In this document: positions 1-9,663 of the stretch, piece by piece
How the letters are laid out: every line of letters begins with the position of its first letter
How positions within the stretch are numbered: position 1 is the first letter of the stretch
Source of the DNA: Acinetobacter sp. ANC 7912
GTDB taxonomy: Bacteria > Pseudomonadota > Gammaproteobacteria > Pseudomonadales > Moraxellaceae
Length of the DNA stretch: 64,000 bases
Assembly (NCBI RefSeq): GCF_039862785.1
Contig: NZ_CP156795.1
Coordinates: forward strand, 1,302,001 to 1,366,000
Reading direction: 5' to 3'
The notes under the pieces: model-generated
Database searches by the model: none
Told to the model about the DNA's origin: nothing
The model's input: the letters and a program-made list of their open reading frames with translations, nothing else
Made by a program: the position numbers and the translations under genes

Positions 1-1
1 T

Positions 2-592
2 ACCATTTCCAGTTTGGTTAGCTTTGAAGAAGAGATCAAGAAAAGCCGCTTTCAGGCTTTTGCCACGCCGGTTGAATCCGAGCAGGATGTCAGAGATTTT
101 CTGGAAGCCTATCATGATCCAAGCACGACGCATCAATGCTGGGCCTGGAAAATTGGACACAATGTCCGTTTTAATGATGATGGTGAACCTTCAGGTACGG
201 CGGGCCGACCGATTCTGGCCACGATTGAAGGCAATGAGCTGACCAATGTGCTAGTATTAGTCAATCGATGGTTTGGTGGCGTCAAATTGGGAACTGGTGG
301 CTTGGTGCGGGCTTATGGTGGCTGTGCAGGTCAGTGTCTGCTGCTGGCAGAAAAAATTGAGCTGATTGAAAAGAGAAAAGTCATATTCCGCTGTAATTTC
401 AGTGAATGGGCGATTTTCCAGTACGAACTGAACCAGCAACAGATTGATTATCAGGAAGACTATACGACTGACGGCGTTGAAGTGACAGCACAAATGCAGA
501 AACATCAGATCAAACCGTTTGCGCTGAAAATTCAGGATGTCACCCGTGGCCGTGAAGCCCTAAAAATCATGGATGAACCGCAAGATGACTGA
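2..592 (+). CDS. YigZ/IMPACT family protein, 5'-truncated by the window edge
   Basis: The open frame enters from the left edge, so the start is probably outside the window; the first in-window start (TTG at 14) would remove the N-terminus that precedes the conserved 'EEIKKSRF' segment in this family. Family hallmarks visible are the DDGEPSGTAG segment and the FGGVKLGTGGLVRAYGG segment of the UPF0029/IMPACT N-terminal fold, followed by a weaker C-terminal DUF1949-like part. IMPACT proteins are linked to translation control in eukaryotes; the bacterial role is not settled. The 3' end overlaps the next gene's start, suggesting translational coupling. Confidence 0.85.
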   Translation, partial: TISSLVSFEEEIKKSRFQAFATPVESEQDVRDFLEAYHDPSTTHQCWAWKIGHNVRFNDDGEPSGTAGRPILATIEGNELTNVLVLVNRWFGGVKLGTGGLVRAYGGCAGQCLLLAEKIELIEKRKVIFRCNFSEWAIFQYELNQQQIDYQEDYTTDGVEVTAQMQKHQIKPFALKIQDVTRGREALKIMDEPQDD

Positions 593-1202
593 ACAGGACC
601 CATTACTGAAATACCGAGAGCAGCATAAGCACCGGCTGAATTATATGCCATGGCTGTACTGGTCATTAAAGCCGAAAAACCGACTCTGGGCAGAACAGTG
701 GCAACGCGAATATCAGGATTATCTGCGCGAAATGGAAACGGTGGAAATTGGTGAAAACTGCTTTATTTCACCACTGGCACATATTTTTGCCGAGCCTGGC
801 CGTAAGATTGTGATTGGTAATAATACCTTTGTTGCTGCGGATTGTACCTTGCATGGACCACTGGAAATCGGCAATGAAGTTGCGATTAACCATCACTGTA
901 TCCTGGATGGTGGAAGAGTCGGCATCAAGCTGCATGATCAGGTGCGGATCGCTGCTTATTGTCATCTGTATGCTTTTGATCATGGTATGGAACTGGAACA
1001 GCCGATTTACAAGCAGCCAGTACGGTCTAAAGGGATTGAGATTGGCCGGGATGTCTGGCTGGGTGCGCATGTCGGTATCAAAGACGGAGTAAAAATTGCC
1101 GATCAAGCTGTGGTTGGGATGAATAGCATGGTCACTAAAGATGTAGGTGAACGTATGATTGTGGCAGGTAATCCGGTCCGATTTATCCGTTATCGAGAAT
1201 AA
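573..1202 (+). CDS. Hexapeptide-repeat acyltransferase (LacA/NodL-like)
   Basis: About 205-209 residues. After a ~50-residue basic/aromatic N-terminus come repeated hexapeptide units (for example around IGENCFISPLAHIF, VVGMNSMVTKDV) typical of a left-handed beta-helix O-acetyltransferase. The likely catalytic histidine lies in the AFDHG segment, and the AGNPVRFIRYRE tail matches the usual end of this family (AGNPAK...). The acceptor, probably a sugar or envelope glycan, cannot be read from the sequence. Two starts are possible: ATG 573 and ATG 585; the latter overlaps the upstream stop by only 8 bases and is my preference. Likely co-transcribed with the YigZ-like gene. Confidence 0.8.
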   Translation: MNRKMTEQDPLLKYREQHKHRLNYMPWLYWSLKPKNRLWAEQWQREYQDYLREMETVEIGENCFISPLAHIFAEPGRKIVIGNNTFVAADCTLHGPLEIGNEVAINHHCILDGGRVGIKLHDQVRIAAYCHLYAFDHGMELEQPIYKQPVRSKGIEIGRDVWLGAHVGIKDGVKIADQAVVGMNSMVTKDVGERMIVAGNPVRFIRYRE

Positions 1203-1376
1203 ATGATCTTAACAGGGATAGTGAGGTTGGTGTCAAAAATGAAAATTCACTCCAAGTATATCACATAAAAATTAACATAATTCAAATCCATAGCTACAGA
1301 ATTCGCTGCACATTTGTCAAATGCTATGCTAACTTAAAAATATCTAAGAATTTTTATTATAAAAGAGAGGCTGAAC

Positions 1377-2219
1377 ATGAAACGTGTCATTGCCTGCATT
1401 GATTCTTCTCCGTGCATTAATGCGATTGCGGAAGCGGCTGCATGGATTGCCAAGCAGACCCATCGAGAACTGGTGTTATTACAGGTGCTGGACTATTACC
1501 CAGCTAGTTACCATTTGGGGGAAATTAGCGGGGTCATCGGTTTTGAAAGCAATGCCATGTTGCTGAAAGAATTGGCTGAGCTGGAACAAAAACAGAGTGA
1601 ATTAGCACTGGATTATAGTAATAATCTGTTACGACATATTTCCGATCAAATTAAAGAAAAGCACGGACTGAATACTATTCATATTCAGGAGAAAGGGGAT
1701 TTTCTGGAGCAGAGTTTCCAGATTTTGCGACCAGAGGACATTGTCGTGATTGGTCGTCTGGGTGAACGTTCAGCCGAAAAGAACAAGCCGATGGGCACCA
1801 ATGTCGAAAACTTTATCCGTGGGGCTAATTGTACAGTGATGACAGTGGGTGAAAACTTTAAGCCACCAACACGCTTTATCTTCGCCTATGAATATTCACC
1901 GACCTGTATCAAGATGATGAAACGCATTGCTGAAAGTGATTTGCTGCGTTTACTGCAATGTCATCTGCTCTATGTCGGTGATCATGCGGAAATCCTCAAT
2001 GAACCGCTGCAATACCTAAAACAGGCCGGCCTGGATGTGGTGCCTGAGTACCGTTATGGCGATGTTGCAGAAAATATCCTGTCTTACCAGCAGGAACAAG
2101 GCATTCAACTGATTGTGCTCGGAGCATTCAGTCATAGCAAGATTCACCAGTTCTTCCTCGGCAGTATTGCCACAACGATTTTCCGGAATTCCAAAGTGCC
2201 ATTACTGGTGGCCAAGTAG
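1377..2219 (+). CDS. Universal stress protein, tandem UspA domains
   Basis: 280 residues made of two Usp folds (about 1-145 and 150-280). Both open with a beta strand followed by a helix (MKRVIACIDSS; TRFIFAYEYS). The second domain keeps a nucleotide-binding-like segment, LGAFSHSKIHQFFLGSIATT followed by VPLLVAK; the first has a degenerate version (GRLGERS...GTNVENFIRGANC), so ATP binding may rest in the second half. Tandem Usp proteins act in the cytoplasm in stress survival. A good Shine-Dalgarno sequence (AGAGAGG) precedes the ATG. The gene stands alone, with ~170 bp upstream that probably carries its promoter. Confidence 0.9.
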   Translation: MKRVIACIDSSPCINAIAEAAAWIAKQTHRELVLLQVLDYYPASYHLGEISGVIGFESNAMLLKELAELEQKQSELALDYSNNLLRHISDQIKEKHGLNTIHIQEKGDFLEQSFQILRPEDIVVIGRLGERSAEKNKPMGTNVENFIRGANCTVMTVGENFKPPTRFIFAYEYSPTCIKMMKRIAESDLLRLLQCHLLYVGDHAEILNEPLQYLKQAGLDVVPEYRYGDVAENILSYQQEQGIQLIVLGAFSHSKIHQFFLGSIATTIFRNSKVPLLVAK

Positions 2220-2342
2220 ATAAGAGCTAAGCACAAAGAAAATTTTGAAATTAAAGAGGTTGTGACCAGGCATACGAGTATTGAAAAAATGCAGCTAAAA
2301 GAAAAAAATTAAAGCTCGTTACAATTCTGTTTTAAAAATAAT

Positions 2343-2375
2343 CAGAGTTATCCTCATATATTGTGGATAACTCTG
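2343..2375. repeat. 11-bp perfect inverted repeat containing a consensus DnaA box
   Basis: CAGAGTTATCC (2343-2353) and GGATAACTCTG (2365-2375) are exact reverse complements around an 11-base loop. The right arm contains TGTGGATAA (2362-2370), the complement of the consensus DnaA box TTATCCACA. There is no T-run, so it is not an obvious intrinsic terminator. It lies in the 225-bp gap between the stress protein and the convergent methyltransferase; nothing else is recognisable in that gap. Confidence 0.5.
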
Positions 2376-2444
2376 TGGCTAGATTATGCAAGTTGTTGTT
2401 ATATATAATTAATACTGTTTTGAGTGTTTTTTACACACTGAATA

Positions 2445-3110
2445 TTACTTGACAATTGCCAGTGCAAAACCGTCGTGTCCCTTGCTGCCCACTGTCTGTA
2501 AAGCGGTACTAGATAATAAACGCGGGTGGTTCTGCATTAGTTCAAACATGCTACGAATACCTTCAATACTTGGCTTTTTATTTTCAGGATCAATGATTGC
2601 GCCCGCACGAATCACATTATCCAAGAAAATCACCGTACCTGAATGAGACAGGTTTAAGCATAATTCCAAATACTCTGGATAACTCTGTTTATCCGCATCA
2701 ATAAAGATAAAATCGAAAGGTTCAATATCTTCTGGCAGCGCACGCAGAATATCGGCAGCACGGCCACATTTCAGTTCTACAGTCTGTTTTAAGTTAGCAC
2801 GGTCGATATTTTCCTGGCCCATGGCTGCATGGGTATCACGACCTTCGATGGTCAGGATATAACCGTCTTCTGGCAGGGCACGTGCCAGCCACATGGTGCT
2901 ATAAGCGGCAAAGGTCCCCAGCTCAAGCACACGCTTGCAGCCATTCATCTGGATCAGCATCTGTAACAACATGCCCTGGTTCGGCGCGACAGCCAGATGG
3001 TCAGGGAAGCCATGTGCAGCGGTATTGTCGAGGGTTTGTTTCAGGATGGGATCATCAGGAATTAAATGTGAATCTATATAATTGTCGAGATCAGTCCACA
3101 TTTGTTGCAT
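2445..3110 (-). CDS. O-methyltransferase, class I SAM-dependent (CCoAOMT/YrrM-like)
   Basis: 221 residues from the chosen ATG at 3110; the frame is open to 3167, but AGGTG lies about 10 bases before this ATG and the upstream residues look unlike the family. The SAM-binding motif I is VLELGTFAAYSTMWLARAL, the metal/SAM region is DFIFIDADKQSYPEYLE, and VIFLDNVIRAG corresponds to the DN motif of cation-dependent catechol-type O-methyltransferases. It probably transfers methyl from SAM to a hydroxyl of a small molecule; in bacteria of this subgroup tRNA (TrmR-like) substrates are also known. Monocistronic by position. Confidence 0.85.
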   Translation of the reverse strand: MQQMWTDLDNYIDSHLIPDDPILKQTLDNTAAHGFPDHLAVAPNQGMLLQMLIQMNGCKRVLELGTFAAYSTMWLARALPEDGYILTIEGRDTHAAMGQENIDRANLKQTVELKCGRAADILRALPEDIEPFDFIFIDADKQSYPEYLELCLNLSHSGTVIFLDNVIRAGAIIDPENKKPSIEGIRSMFELMQNHPRLLSSTALQTVGSKGHDGFALAIVK

Positions 3111-3242
3111 AACTTGGGCACCTATATTGCGATGCAGGCATTTTAAACCTTTCGCAGTAGAGCGCAATTTATTGTTCTATATTTGCTTTAAAAATAGGCA
3201 ATACATAACCTTTCTTGTGATATGTATTGCCTTTGTCATGGC

Positions 3243-3953
3243 TTAGTAATTACACATGGAAGAGCGGTAGCTTAAGTCCGGGCCCCAGGTACGATAGCCC
3301 TGAGTATCAATATGAATCTGGCCGGAAGCGTATAAACCAAGCCCCATATTCAGACTACGACCATGCTGGATCCAGAACTGGCATAGCTTGAACTTGGTAT
3401 TTTCAATGAAGGCATAGTCCTCAGGTTGTGGGAACTCTGGTCCGATCCGGAAATCAATTGCCGAGTTATACAGGTGACGTGATGAGTTGGCACCACCAGC
3501 ACATTTGTTCAGTGGCAGATCCCGATACACGGAAGTCACTTCAAAATCGGTCAGGACATTGGCGGCAACCAGATATTTAAAAATACGCAGGGTTGGTAGC
3601 TGATTGGCCCACAATTCACGGCTTGGCACCATGTATTGTGGTCCACCACAGCGTGACCAATCACGTGCGGTACGCATCAATTCAAAGTTCGGAATAATGT
3701 TGCCGACACCATTACGATTCAGGAAATTCTCATATTCACGCACACGGGACAGGTTGTCAGAAACCGTCGTCCAGTTGGTATAGGCATAAGGCGTGCTTTT
3801 AGGACGGGCAGGACGTTTGAGTTCGACCTGTTCCTGCGGAATATAAATACGTTTTCCGGGTTCTGTAGATGGTTTTTTTGTCGTAGTGGTACAACCCACT
3901 ATGACAGCAGGGATCATGATGAGACCCATTAATCCCTTGAAGAAATGCTTCAT
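3243..3953 (-). CDS. Lipoprotein with M15-like (D,D-carboxypeptidase) fold
   Basis: 236 residues. A signal peptide ends in a lipobox (AVIVG|C at residue 21), so it is predicted to be lipid-anchored in the envelope. The C-terminal half carries SVYRDLPLNKCAGG...SRHLYNSAIDFRI and later QIHIDTQGYRTWG, an arrangement H-x6-D ... H-x-D that resembles the zinc ligands of M15/VanY-type peptidases acting on peptidoglycan cross-links. Four cysteines in the mature part could form disulphides. Activity is inferred from motif order only; it could be a non-catalytic relative. Confidence 0.65.
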   Translation of the reverse strand: MKHFFKGLMGLIMIPAVIVGCTTTTKKPSTEPGKRIYIPQEQVELKRPARPKSTPYAYTNWTTVSDNLSRVREYENFLNRNGVGNIIPNFELMRTARDWSRCGGPQYMVPSRELWANQLPTLRIFKYLVAANVLTDFEVTSVYRDLPLNKCAGGANSSRHLYNSAIDFRIGPEFPQPEDYAFIENTKFKLCQFWIQHGRSLNMGLGLYASGQIHIDTQGYRTWGPDLSYRSSMCNY

Positions 3954-4049
3954 TATCAGAAATCAGGTATTTTTAAAAATAGCGCTATTTTAGTCCACTT
4001 TTGCGGAGAAAATCAGGATAAATTGCAATGAAATGTGTGCATGAGGTAT

Positions 4050-4080
4050 AAAAAAAGACCAGTCTAGACTAGTCTTTTTC
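4050..4080 (-). terminator. Intrinsic terminator after fdxA
   Basis: AAAAAGAC(C/T)AGT arms around CTAG with a T-rich tail on the minus strand, just downstream of fdxA; T-runs on both sides make it potentially bidirectional. Confidence 0.75.
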
Positions 4081-4095
4081 GCAGTTCTAAGAAAA

Positions 4096-4419
4096 TTACT
4101 TTTCAAGATATTGCAATTTGTCTGGCTTACCGTTCCATTCTTCACGGTCTGCAGGCTGTTCACCAATCTGGGTGATGTTCGGCCATTTTTGAGACAGTTC
4201 AGCATTTAGCTCGATAAAGACTTCTTGACCCTCAGGTAACTCATCTTCCGAGAAAATTGCATTTGCAGGACATTCTGGCTCACATAACGCACAGTCAATA
4301 CATTCGTCCGGGTTAATTACAAGGAAGTTTGGACCTTCATAGAAACAGTCTACTGGGCAAACTTCAACACAGTCTTGGTATTTACATTTAATACAATTTT
4401 CAGTGACAACAAAGGTCAT
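4096..4419 (-). CDS. fdxA: Seven-iron ferredoxin FdxA
   Basis: 107 residues, the usual length of the Azotobacter ferredoxin I family. The N-terminus has [18 protein letters not shown], giving ligands for a [3Fe-4S] cluster, with a second motif [12 protein letters not shown] for the [4Fe-4S] cluster; cysteines are shared between the two motifs in the usual crossed pattern. The C-terminal ~45 residues are the family's extension ([16 protein letters not shown]-like region). It is a soluble cytoplasmic electron carrier; the partner is unknown. Located downstream of mutS with a 200-bp gap and its own terminator. Confidence 0.95.
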   Translation of the reverse strand: MTFVVTENCIKCKYQDCVEVCPVDCFYEGPNFLVINPDECIDCALCEPECPANAIFSEDELPEGQEVFIELNAELSQKWPNITQIGEQPADREEWNGKPDKLQYLEK

Positions 4420-4581
4420 GGCGACAGCTACCTAAAAATATGGTTCTAATAACTAATGCGTATTTTAGGCAAAAACGCAGTCAACTAACAATTGCTTTTA
4501 TTGATATTTGTTATATATAGGGCTGTTATTTTTACAAAAAAACGGCTGAATGCTTTAAAACCGGAGTTTCCAGCATAGATA

Positions 4582-4615
4582 GAAAAAACCGTCTCATATG
4601 AAATGAGACGGTTTA
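4582..4615 (-). terminator. Intrinsic terminator after mutS
   Basis: Perfect 12-bp stem (AAACCGTCTCAT 4586-4597 with ATGAGACGGTTT 4602-4613), loop ATGA, followed on the minus strand by a T-run. Confidence 0.85.
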
Positions 4616-4619
4616 TCAT

Positions 4620-7256
4620 TTAGCCCGGCAATTTCAGCAGGTCTTTGAGAGCATAAAGCTGCTGTAGGGCTTCACGTGGACTGAGACTATCCACATCAAT
4701 CTCTTCCAACATGTCGAGTATCGGTGAAGGTTTTTCAACTTCAACAATACGTTCCACCACGGTTTCCACAACCTGTTCAACCGCAAAAAGATCAGGTTGT
4801 GGGCTTTGTGGTTTGGCATGCTGCTGTTTTTCTAGTATGCGCAACCGATTTTGTGCTTCCTTGATCACGCTAGCGGGAATGCCGGCCAGTTTTGCTACCT
4901 GCAAACCATGACTCTGACTCGCTGGGCCTTGCTGGACTTTATGTAGTAGGATTAGGTTGCCGTTTACTTCACGTGCGGTGACATGGTAGTTATCGATGCC
5001 CGGTTCTTTGGCCAGTTCAGTCAGTTCAAAATAATGGGTTGCGAACAGACATAGACATTGAATACGGCGAGTTAAGTCCAGTACGCAGGCCCAAGCTAAG
5101 GACAAACCATCATAGGTACTGGTACCACGTCCGACCTCATCCATCAGCACCAGTGATTGGCTTGTGGCATGATGTAGAATCTGAGAGGTCTCGGTCATTT
5201 CCACCATAAAAGTGGATTTCCCGGTAGAGAGATCATCTGCTGAACCAATCCGGGTAAAGATGCGGTCAATTGGGCCTATGGTCATGGATTGTGCCGGTAC
5301 ATAACTGCCACAATATGCCAGCAGGGCAATCAGGGCTGTCTGGCGCATAAAGGTAGATTTACCACCCATGTTTGGACCGGTAATAATTGCCATACGGTGT
5401 TGATAATCCAGCTGGGTATCATTCGGGGTAAAGGCGGATTTGCTCAGTGCTTCTACCACGGGATGACGACCCGCCTTGATTTGTAGGCCAATTTCTGGAC
5501 TGTATTTTGGACGTGACCAGTTACGTAGTCGAGCCTGATGGGCAAAGTTACACAGCAGGTCAATTTGGGCAATGGCACTGCTCATCATCTGTAGATTAGC
5601 GATGTCCTGACGCAGTTCGTCCAGCAGCATTTCGAACAGCATTTTTTCCCGCGCTAGCGCACGTGATTCACTGGAAAGCACTTTGTCCTCAAAGGCTTTC
5701 AGTTCCGGAGTGATATAACGCTCGGCATTTTTCAGGGTTTGGCGGCGGATATAATGATCCGGTGCCTGATCGGCCTGGGCACGGGTCAGCTCAATGTAGT
5801 AACCACTAACACGGTTGTAACCAATTTTCAGGGTTGGAATGCCGGTGGATTCACGTTCCTGGATTTCCAGATTAATCAGGAACTGACCGGCATGGTCACG
5901 GATTTTACGCAGTTCATCGAGTTCGGCATCGAATCCTTCAGCGATGACATTGCCATCACGCAGCAGCACGGGTGGATTTTCTACAATGGCCGCCATCAGG
6001 CGTTCATGCAGACCATGAAAATCACCGAGTTCTTCATTCAGCTGGGCTAGTAATTTAGACTGCTGCTGGTTGACCATCGGTTTCAGGGCATGGCGCAGGA
6101 ATGGAATTTGAGCACAGGCCTGACGCAGTTGCACCAGATCACGTGGGCGCGCACTGCCGAGAGCAATACGGCTCAGCACCCGTTCAATATCACTGATTTC
6201 TTTTAAGACCAGACGTACGGGTGCTTCGTGGTAACCTTCTAGCAAGGTTTGAATCGCATCCAGGCGTTCATCCAGAATGGCTGTATCGCGTAGCGGTTGC
6301 ATCAGGGTGCGGCTCAGCAGACGTCCCCCCATGGCAGTCTGGCAATCATTGATTAGCTGGAACAGGGAGGTACCATGTTCAAATAGAGGTTCGATCAGTT
6401 CCAGATTGCGACGAGTGACTGGATCCAAGGCAATAAAGTCTGAACTTTGTTCCAGCTTAATAGTACGGATATGAGGCAGCGCAGTTTTCTGGGTTTCCTT
6501 AGCATAATGAATCAGGGCAGCAGCTGCGGCTTTGGCCAGTGGTAGATGATCAATTCCAAAACCTGCCAGTGTGCTGACAGCAAACTGGTCACACAACGTT
6601 TTCTGGGCATTGTTCAGGTTAAAGTCGACATTGGGACGACGGCTGATTGGCACATCCAGCAGGCGTTTCAGATGTTCAACCAGTTCCTGATCCTGCAAGT
6701 TTTCATCCACCACGATTTCACTTGGCATCAGGCGAGCCAGTTCAATCGCCAGCTGGTTCAGGTCGTAATCGATCTGCTGTACCTTGAAAATACCTGCACT
6801 AAGATCTAGCAGGGCAATACCGATGCTATTTTGCTGCAGACAAACTGCAACCAGATTGGAGGTTTGATGGGCACCGAGTAAAGCATCATCGGTCAGTGTG
6901 CCTGGCGTAATGATACGTACCACACCGCGCTCAACTGGGCCTTTGCCGGTGACTTCACCGATCTGCTCGCAGATTACGACGGTTTCACCTTTTTTGACCA
7001 GACGGGCCAGATAGCCTTCTGCAGCATGGTATGGCACACCCGCCATCGGAATCGGTTGACCATTGGCTTTACCACGGTGCGTCAGGGTAATGCCGAGAAT
7101 TTTGGCGGCTTTATGTGCATCTTCAAAGAACAGTTCATAGAAGTCACCCATGCGGTAAAACAGCAGCGAATGCGGGTGCTGCAGTTTGACTGCCATGTAT
7201 TGCTGCATCATGGGAGTAAGGGTTGAAAGATCAGCCATGAGTTCTGAACTGGTCAT
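4620..7256 (-). CDS. mutS: DNA mismatch repair protein MutS
   Basis: 878 residues. Domain I contains the mismatch-reading element [15 protein letters not shown] (Phe-x-Glu is F-Y-E), followed by connector, lever and clamp domains and the ATPase: Walker [14 protein letters not shown], Walker [17 protein letters not shown], then the HTH dimerisation region ([11 protein letters not shown]). The C-terminal tail ends in the MutS tetramerisation-type segment. It binds mismatches and recruits MutL. The frame is open to 7325, but ATG 7256 has AAGGA about 10 bases upstream, and residues before it are not family-like. Confidence 0.97.
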   Translation of the reverse strand: MTSSELMADLSTLTPMMQQYMAVKLQHPHSLLFYRMGDFYELFFEDAHKAAKILGITLTHRGKANGQPIPMAGVPYHAAEGYLARLVKKGETVVICEQIGEVTGKGPVERGVVRIITPGTLTDDALLGAHQTSNLVAVCLQQNSIGIALLDLSAGIFKVQQIDYDLNQLAIELARLMPSEIVVDENLQDQELVEHLKRLLDVPISRRPNVDFNLNNAQKTLCDQFAVSTLAGFGIDHLPLAKAAAAALIHYAKETQKTALPHIRTIKLEQSSDFIALDPVTRRNLELIEPLFEHGTSLFQLINDCQTAMGGRLLSRTLMQPLRDTAILDERLDAIQTLLEGYHEAPVRLVLKEISDIERVLSRIALGSARPRDLVQLRQACAQIPFLRHALKPMVNQQQSKLLAQLNEELGDFHGLHERLMAAIVENPPVLLRDGNVIAEGFDAELDELRKIRDHAGQFLINLEIQERESTGIPTLKIGYNRVSGYYIELTRAQADQAPDHYIRRQTLKNAERYITPELKAFEDKVLSSESRALAREKMLFEMLLDELRQDIANLQMMSSAIAQIDLLCNFAHQARLRNWSRPKYSPEIGLQIKAGRHPVVEALSKSAFTPNDTQLDYQHRMAIITGPNMGGKSTFMRQTALIALLAYCGSYVPAQSMTIGPIDRIFTRIGSADDLSTGKSTFMVEMTETSQILHHATSQSLVLMDEVGRGTSTYDGLSLAWACVLDLTRRIQCLCLFATHYFELTELAKEPGIDNYHVTAREVNGNLILLHKVQQGPASQSHGLQVAKLAGIPASVIKEAQNRLRILEKQQHAKPQSPQPDLFAVEQVVETVVERIVEVEKPSPILDMLEEIDVDSLSPREALQQLYALKDLLKLPG

Positions 7257-7493
7257 TAAGAAGAAATCCTTTAGAAATAATAGACATACTGAGTATTCAT
7301 TCAATACTGCTGATCTGCAGCTCATGTATCATGTGGCTGTACAGTATTTTTTGACAGTAATGCAAAATCGTTGTTGTGCTAAGTCTAGCAAAATTAATTT
7401 TTAGAAAGAAATGGATTCGTTGACTTCGTTCCAATCAGCCGAAAGTTTGGCTGTTTTCACGACGCTAAATGCAAGATTTATATAACCTGAAAA

Positions 7494-7526
7494 TAAAAAA
7501 CCGAAGCCTAGGCTCCGGTTTTTTAT
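7494..7526 (-). terminator. Intrinsic terminator after the lipase-like gene
   Basis: AAAACCGaAGCC/GGCTcCGGTTTT hairpin with A-run and T-run on either side; serves the minus-strand lipase gene. The remainder of the 280-bp gap up to mutS shows no feature I can name. Confidence 0.75.
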
Positions 7527-7535
7527 TTTATAGAT

Positions 7536-9533
7536 TTACTTTGGTTGATATAGCCCGAGTTCAGTTAAATGCAAGCGTAGAATCCGACGTAGCTCCAGCA
7601 CTGCTTCAGGGGTTTCCTGAATCGAGTGGCCACCTTTAATGATCTCTTCCGAAAGTGCGCCGTCAAGATGGGCACTGCGATATGGCACGACGTCATCCGT
7701 CATGACATCCTTGTCTTTAGTGCCTGTAGTATTGCCCATAATGGAATGGAACTTTAAGCCTTTGTAAGGAACGACATCACGGGTGATGGCATTAAATTTC
7801 GAGTTTCGTGACAGGTCACTTGGCCCGTTCTGGATCATGTCATGACCAATCTCTTTGACGAAATCATCCAGACCAATTTCACCTTGCAGAGTATCGGCGA
7901 AGGCACCCAGGAAAGCACCCGGTAGCTTGATAATCTTACGTGCTGCCAAGGTAAACCAGCGATCCGCATAATCGGTGCCGCGGTGTGGGGCCGCCAGGAA
8001 AATGGCACGGCTAAAGTTGGGTACCGGTTTCAGTTGCAAACGGGCTTTAAATAACGGATTACTCCGGAAACGTTCGATCCGGCGGTTATTCAGCAATTCT
8101 TCGGTACGGGGTACCAGATTGGCATCACTGACCAGTAAACGGGCAATCACACCGCCCATACTGTGACCGATCAGCACGGCATCTTTTTTCGCTGGATCCT
8201 GTTGATTGACCTTTTGGAAGCCTTGCTGGATCAGGGCATTGATCTGGTAGCGGCTTTCCAGAATTGGCATATTGGTAGAATAGAACACCTGCCAGACCTG
8301 GAAATTCTCACGCAGTACCGGATCGCCCATAATGTCATTGGTCAGGCGGATCCAGGCTTCCGGACTACTAGCCAGACCGTGAACCAGTACAATCACTTTT
8401 TTCTTCGGATTATAGGGTTCTAGCATATACAGATGCGGCATGGTCAGGTTGTCATCGCGGTCAATTAGTATCAGATAAGCCGAGCGTCCCAGATTGTTTT
8501 GAGCCAGCCAGAGACCATAAGGTGCCGAGAAGTTGGCAGCCAGTGAATACTGCTTGCCAGCGACTGTCACCTTATCATGCTTATACGGGTCATACAGTTT
8601 GAGCTGGAATTCTGGGCCATTGATAATTTGCTCAACGCTAGTTGCCGATTTTGGAATTGCTGTAATAGTAGTCGCTAAATAACGTGCTGAGTGAATATTC
8701 GGATTGCGGCCTTCCTGATATTTAAAGTTTAGTGGATCGACAATATATTTTTTATTGGGGGTAATGCGTTTTTCTTCCGGTAACACCACCACGAATTCAG
8801 AACCAAAACCGTCACGACGGGTAATCGAACGCAGGCCGGAAAAGTTCATGTTATAGGTCGACATCAGCTGCTCGAAAGGCTGGTCCTTGATTTCCGGATA
8901 GTTTTCGAAATCTACTGTATAAATACTATTCCCGACCTGAATCTTGCGGCTGGCTTCCTTGGCTTTATGACGCTCGGAATAAACATGAATCAGATGGGCA
9001 ATGGCCAGGTTATAGAAGTCACGAATCTGAACCTGACGGTTGTCAAAGATCCGGTCTTGCGGGGCACGTTGAGTCTTGAACAGGTAGGCATAGCTGTAAC
9101 GGATACTTTGATCCAGCATCGCCAGCTGCTGATCTTGGCATTTTTCCTGATTCTGCTTATGCAGCAGCTTCTTTTCTTCAGACTGGGTTTTTGCCAGTAA
9201 ACCACCATTTTTACATTCTGAAGATTTCCCTAGTTGTAATGATTTGGCTAGATACAGTTCACTGGCAGTGGAGAGTAACTGTTCATCCAGAATTTCGGGA
9301 ATCTGTTTTAGTTCATTGACACAATTTTGTGGCTGTTCAGTACAGATTCTGGCTTCGCGTCCAGTCATGGACAGCACATTCAGGCTGGCTTCACTGAGCT
9401 TGTCCCGGGTCAAAATACTGTCACGCTCATTGCTGATGGTGACATTAATGGCCTGTTCTTTTACGCTGACCACCTGACAGCCGGTTAGGACCGTGGTGAA
9501 CATGAGTGAACAGAGGAGCAATGCTTTATTCAT
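7536..9533 (-). CDS. Lipase/esterase-like alpha/beta-hydrolase lipoprotein
   Basis: 665 residues from ATG 9533 (the frame is open to 9545). A signal peptide with lipobox VLTG|C predicts an envelope lipoprotein. The N-terminal ~370 residues are a helical and beta-rich region of unknown role. The hydrolase domain shows the oxyanion-hole segment VLVHGLASSPEAWIRL, nucleophile elbow GHSMGG (Ser catalytic), LAAPHRGTDYADRW, an Asp in the DDVVPY segment and His in KGGHSIQE. This looks like a PGAP1/triacylglycerol-lipase-like serine hydrolase with a large accessory domain. The substrate is not evident. A separate transcription unit bounded by terminators. Confidence 0.8.
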   Translation of the reverse strand: MNKALLLCSLMFTTVLTGCQVVSVKEQAINVTISNERDSILTRDKLSEASLNVLSMTGREARICTEQPQNCVNELKQIPEILDEQLLSTASELYLAKSLQLGKSSECKNGGLLAKTQSEEKKLLHKQNQEKCQDQQLAMLDQSIRYSYAYLFKTQRAPQDRIFDNRQVQIRDFYNLAIAHLIHVYSERHKAKEASRKIQVGNSIYTVDFENYPEIKDQPFEQLMSTYNMNFSGLRSITRRDGFGSEFVVVLPEEKRITPNKKYIVDPLNFKYQEGRNPNIHSARYLATTITAIPKSATSVEQIINGPEFQLKLYDPYKHDKVTVAGKQYSLAANFSAPYGLWLAQNNLGRSAYLILIDRDDNLTMPHLYMLEPYNPKKKVIVLVHGLASSPEAWIRLTNDIMGDPVLRENFQVWQVFYSTNMPILESRYQINALIQQGFQKVNQQDPAKKDAVLIGHSMGGVIARLLVSDANLVPRTEELLNNRRIERFRSNPLFKARLQLKPVPNFSRAIFLAAPHRGTDYADRWFTLAARKIIKLPGAFLGAFADTLQGEIGLDDFVKEIGHDMIQNGPSDLSRNSKFNAITRDVVPYKGLKFHSIMGNTTGTKDKDVMTDDVVPYRSAHLDGALSEEIIKGGHSIQETPEAVLELRRILRLHLTELGLYQPK

Positions 9534-9606
9534 TTTATAGTGCATATAGATTCTGGAAGCTCAGTCTAAGTGTATAGTAATGTTTTGTATTTTACTTATT
9601 TTTTCA

Positions 9607-9638
9607 AAAAAATAGACTGCCGCAGCAGTCTATTTTGT
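9607..9638 (-). terminator. Intrinsic terminator after the TPR lipoprotein gene
   Basis: Perfect 12-bp stem AAAATAGACTGC / GCAGTCTATTTT (9609-9620, 9625-9636), loop CGCA, A/T tails. Confidence 0.8.
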
Positions 9639-9663
9639 AACTCTGATTCGAGTAATATTTACA

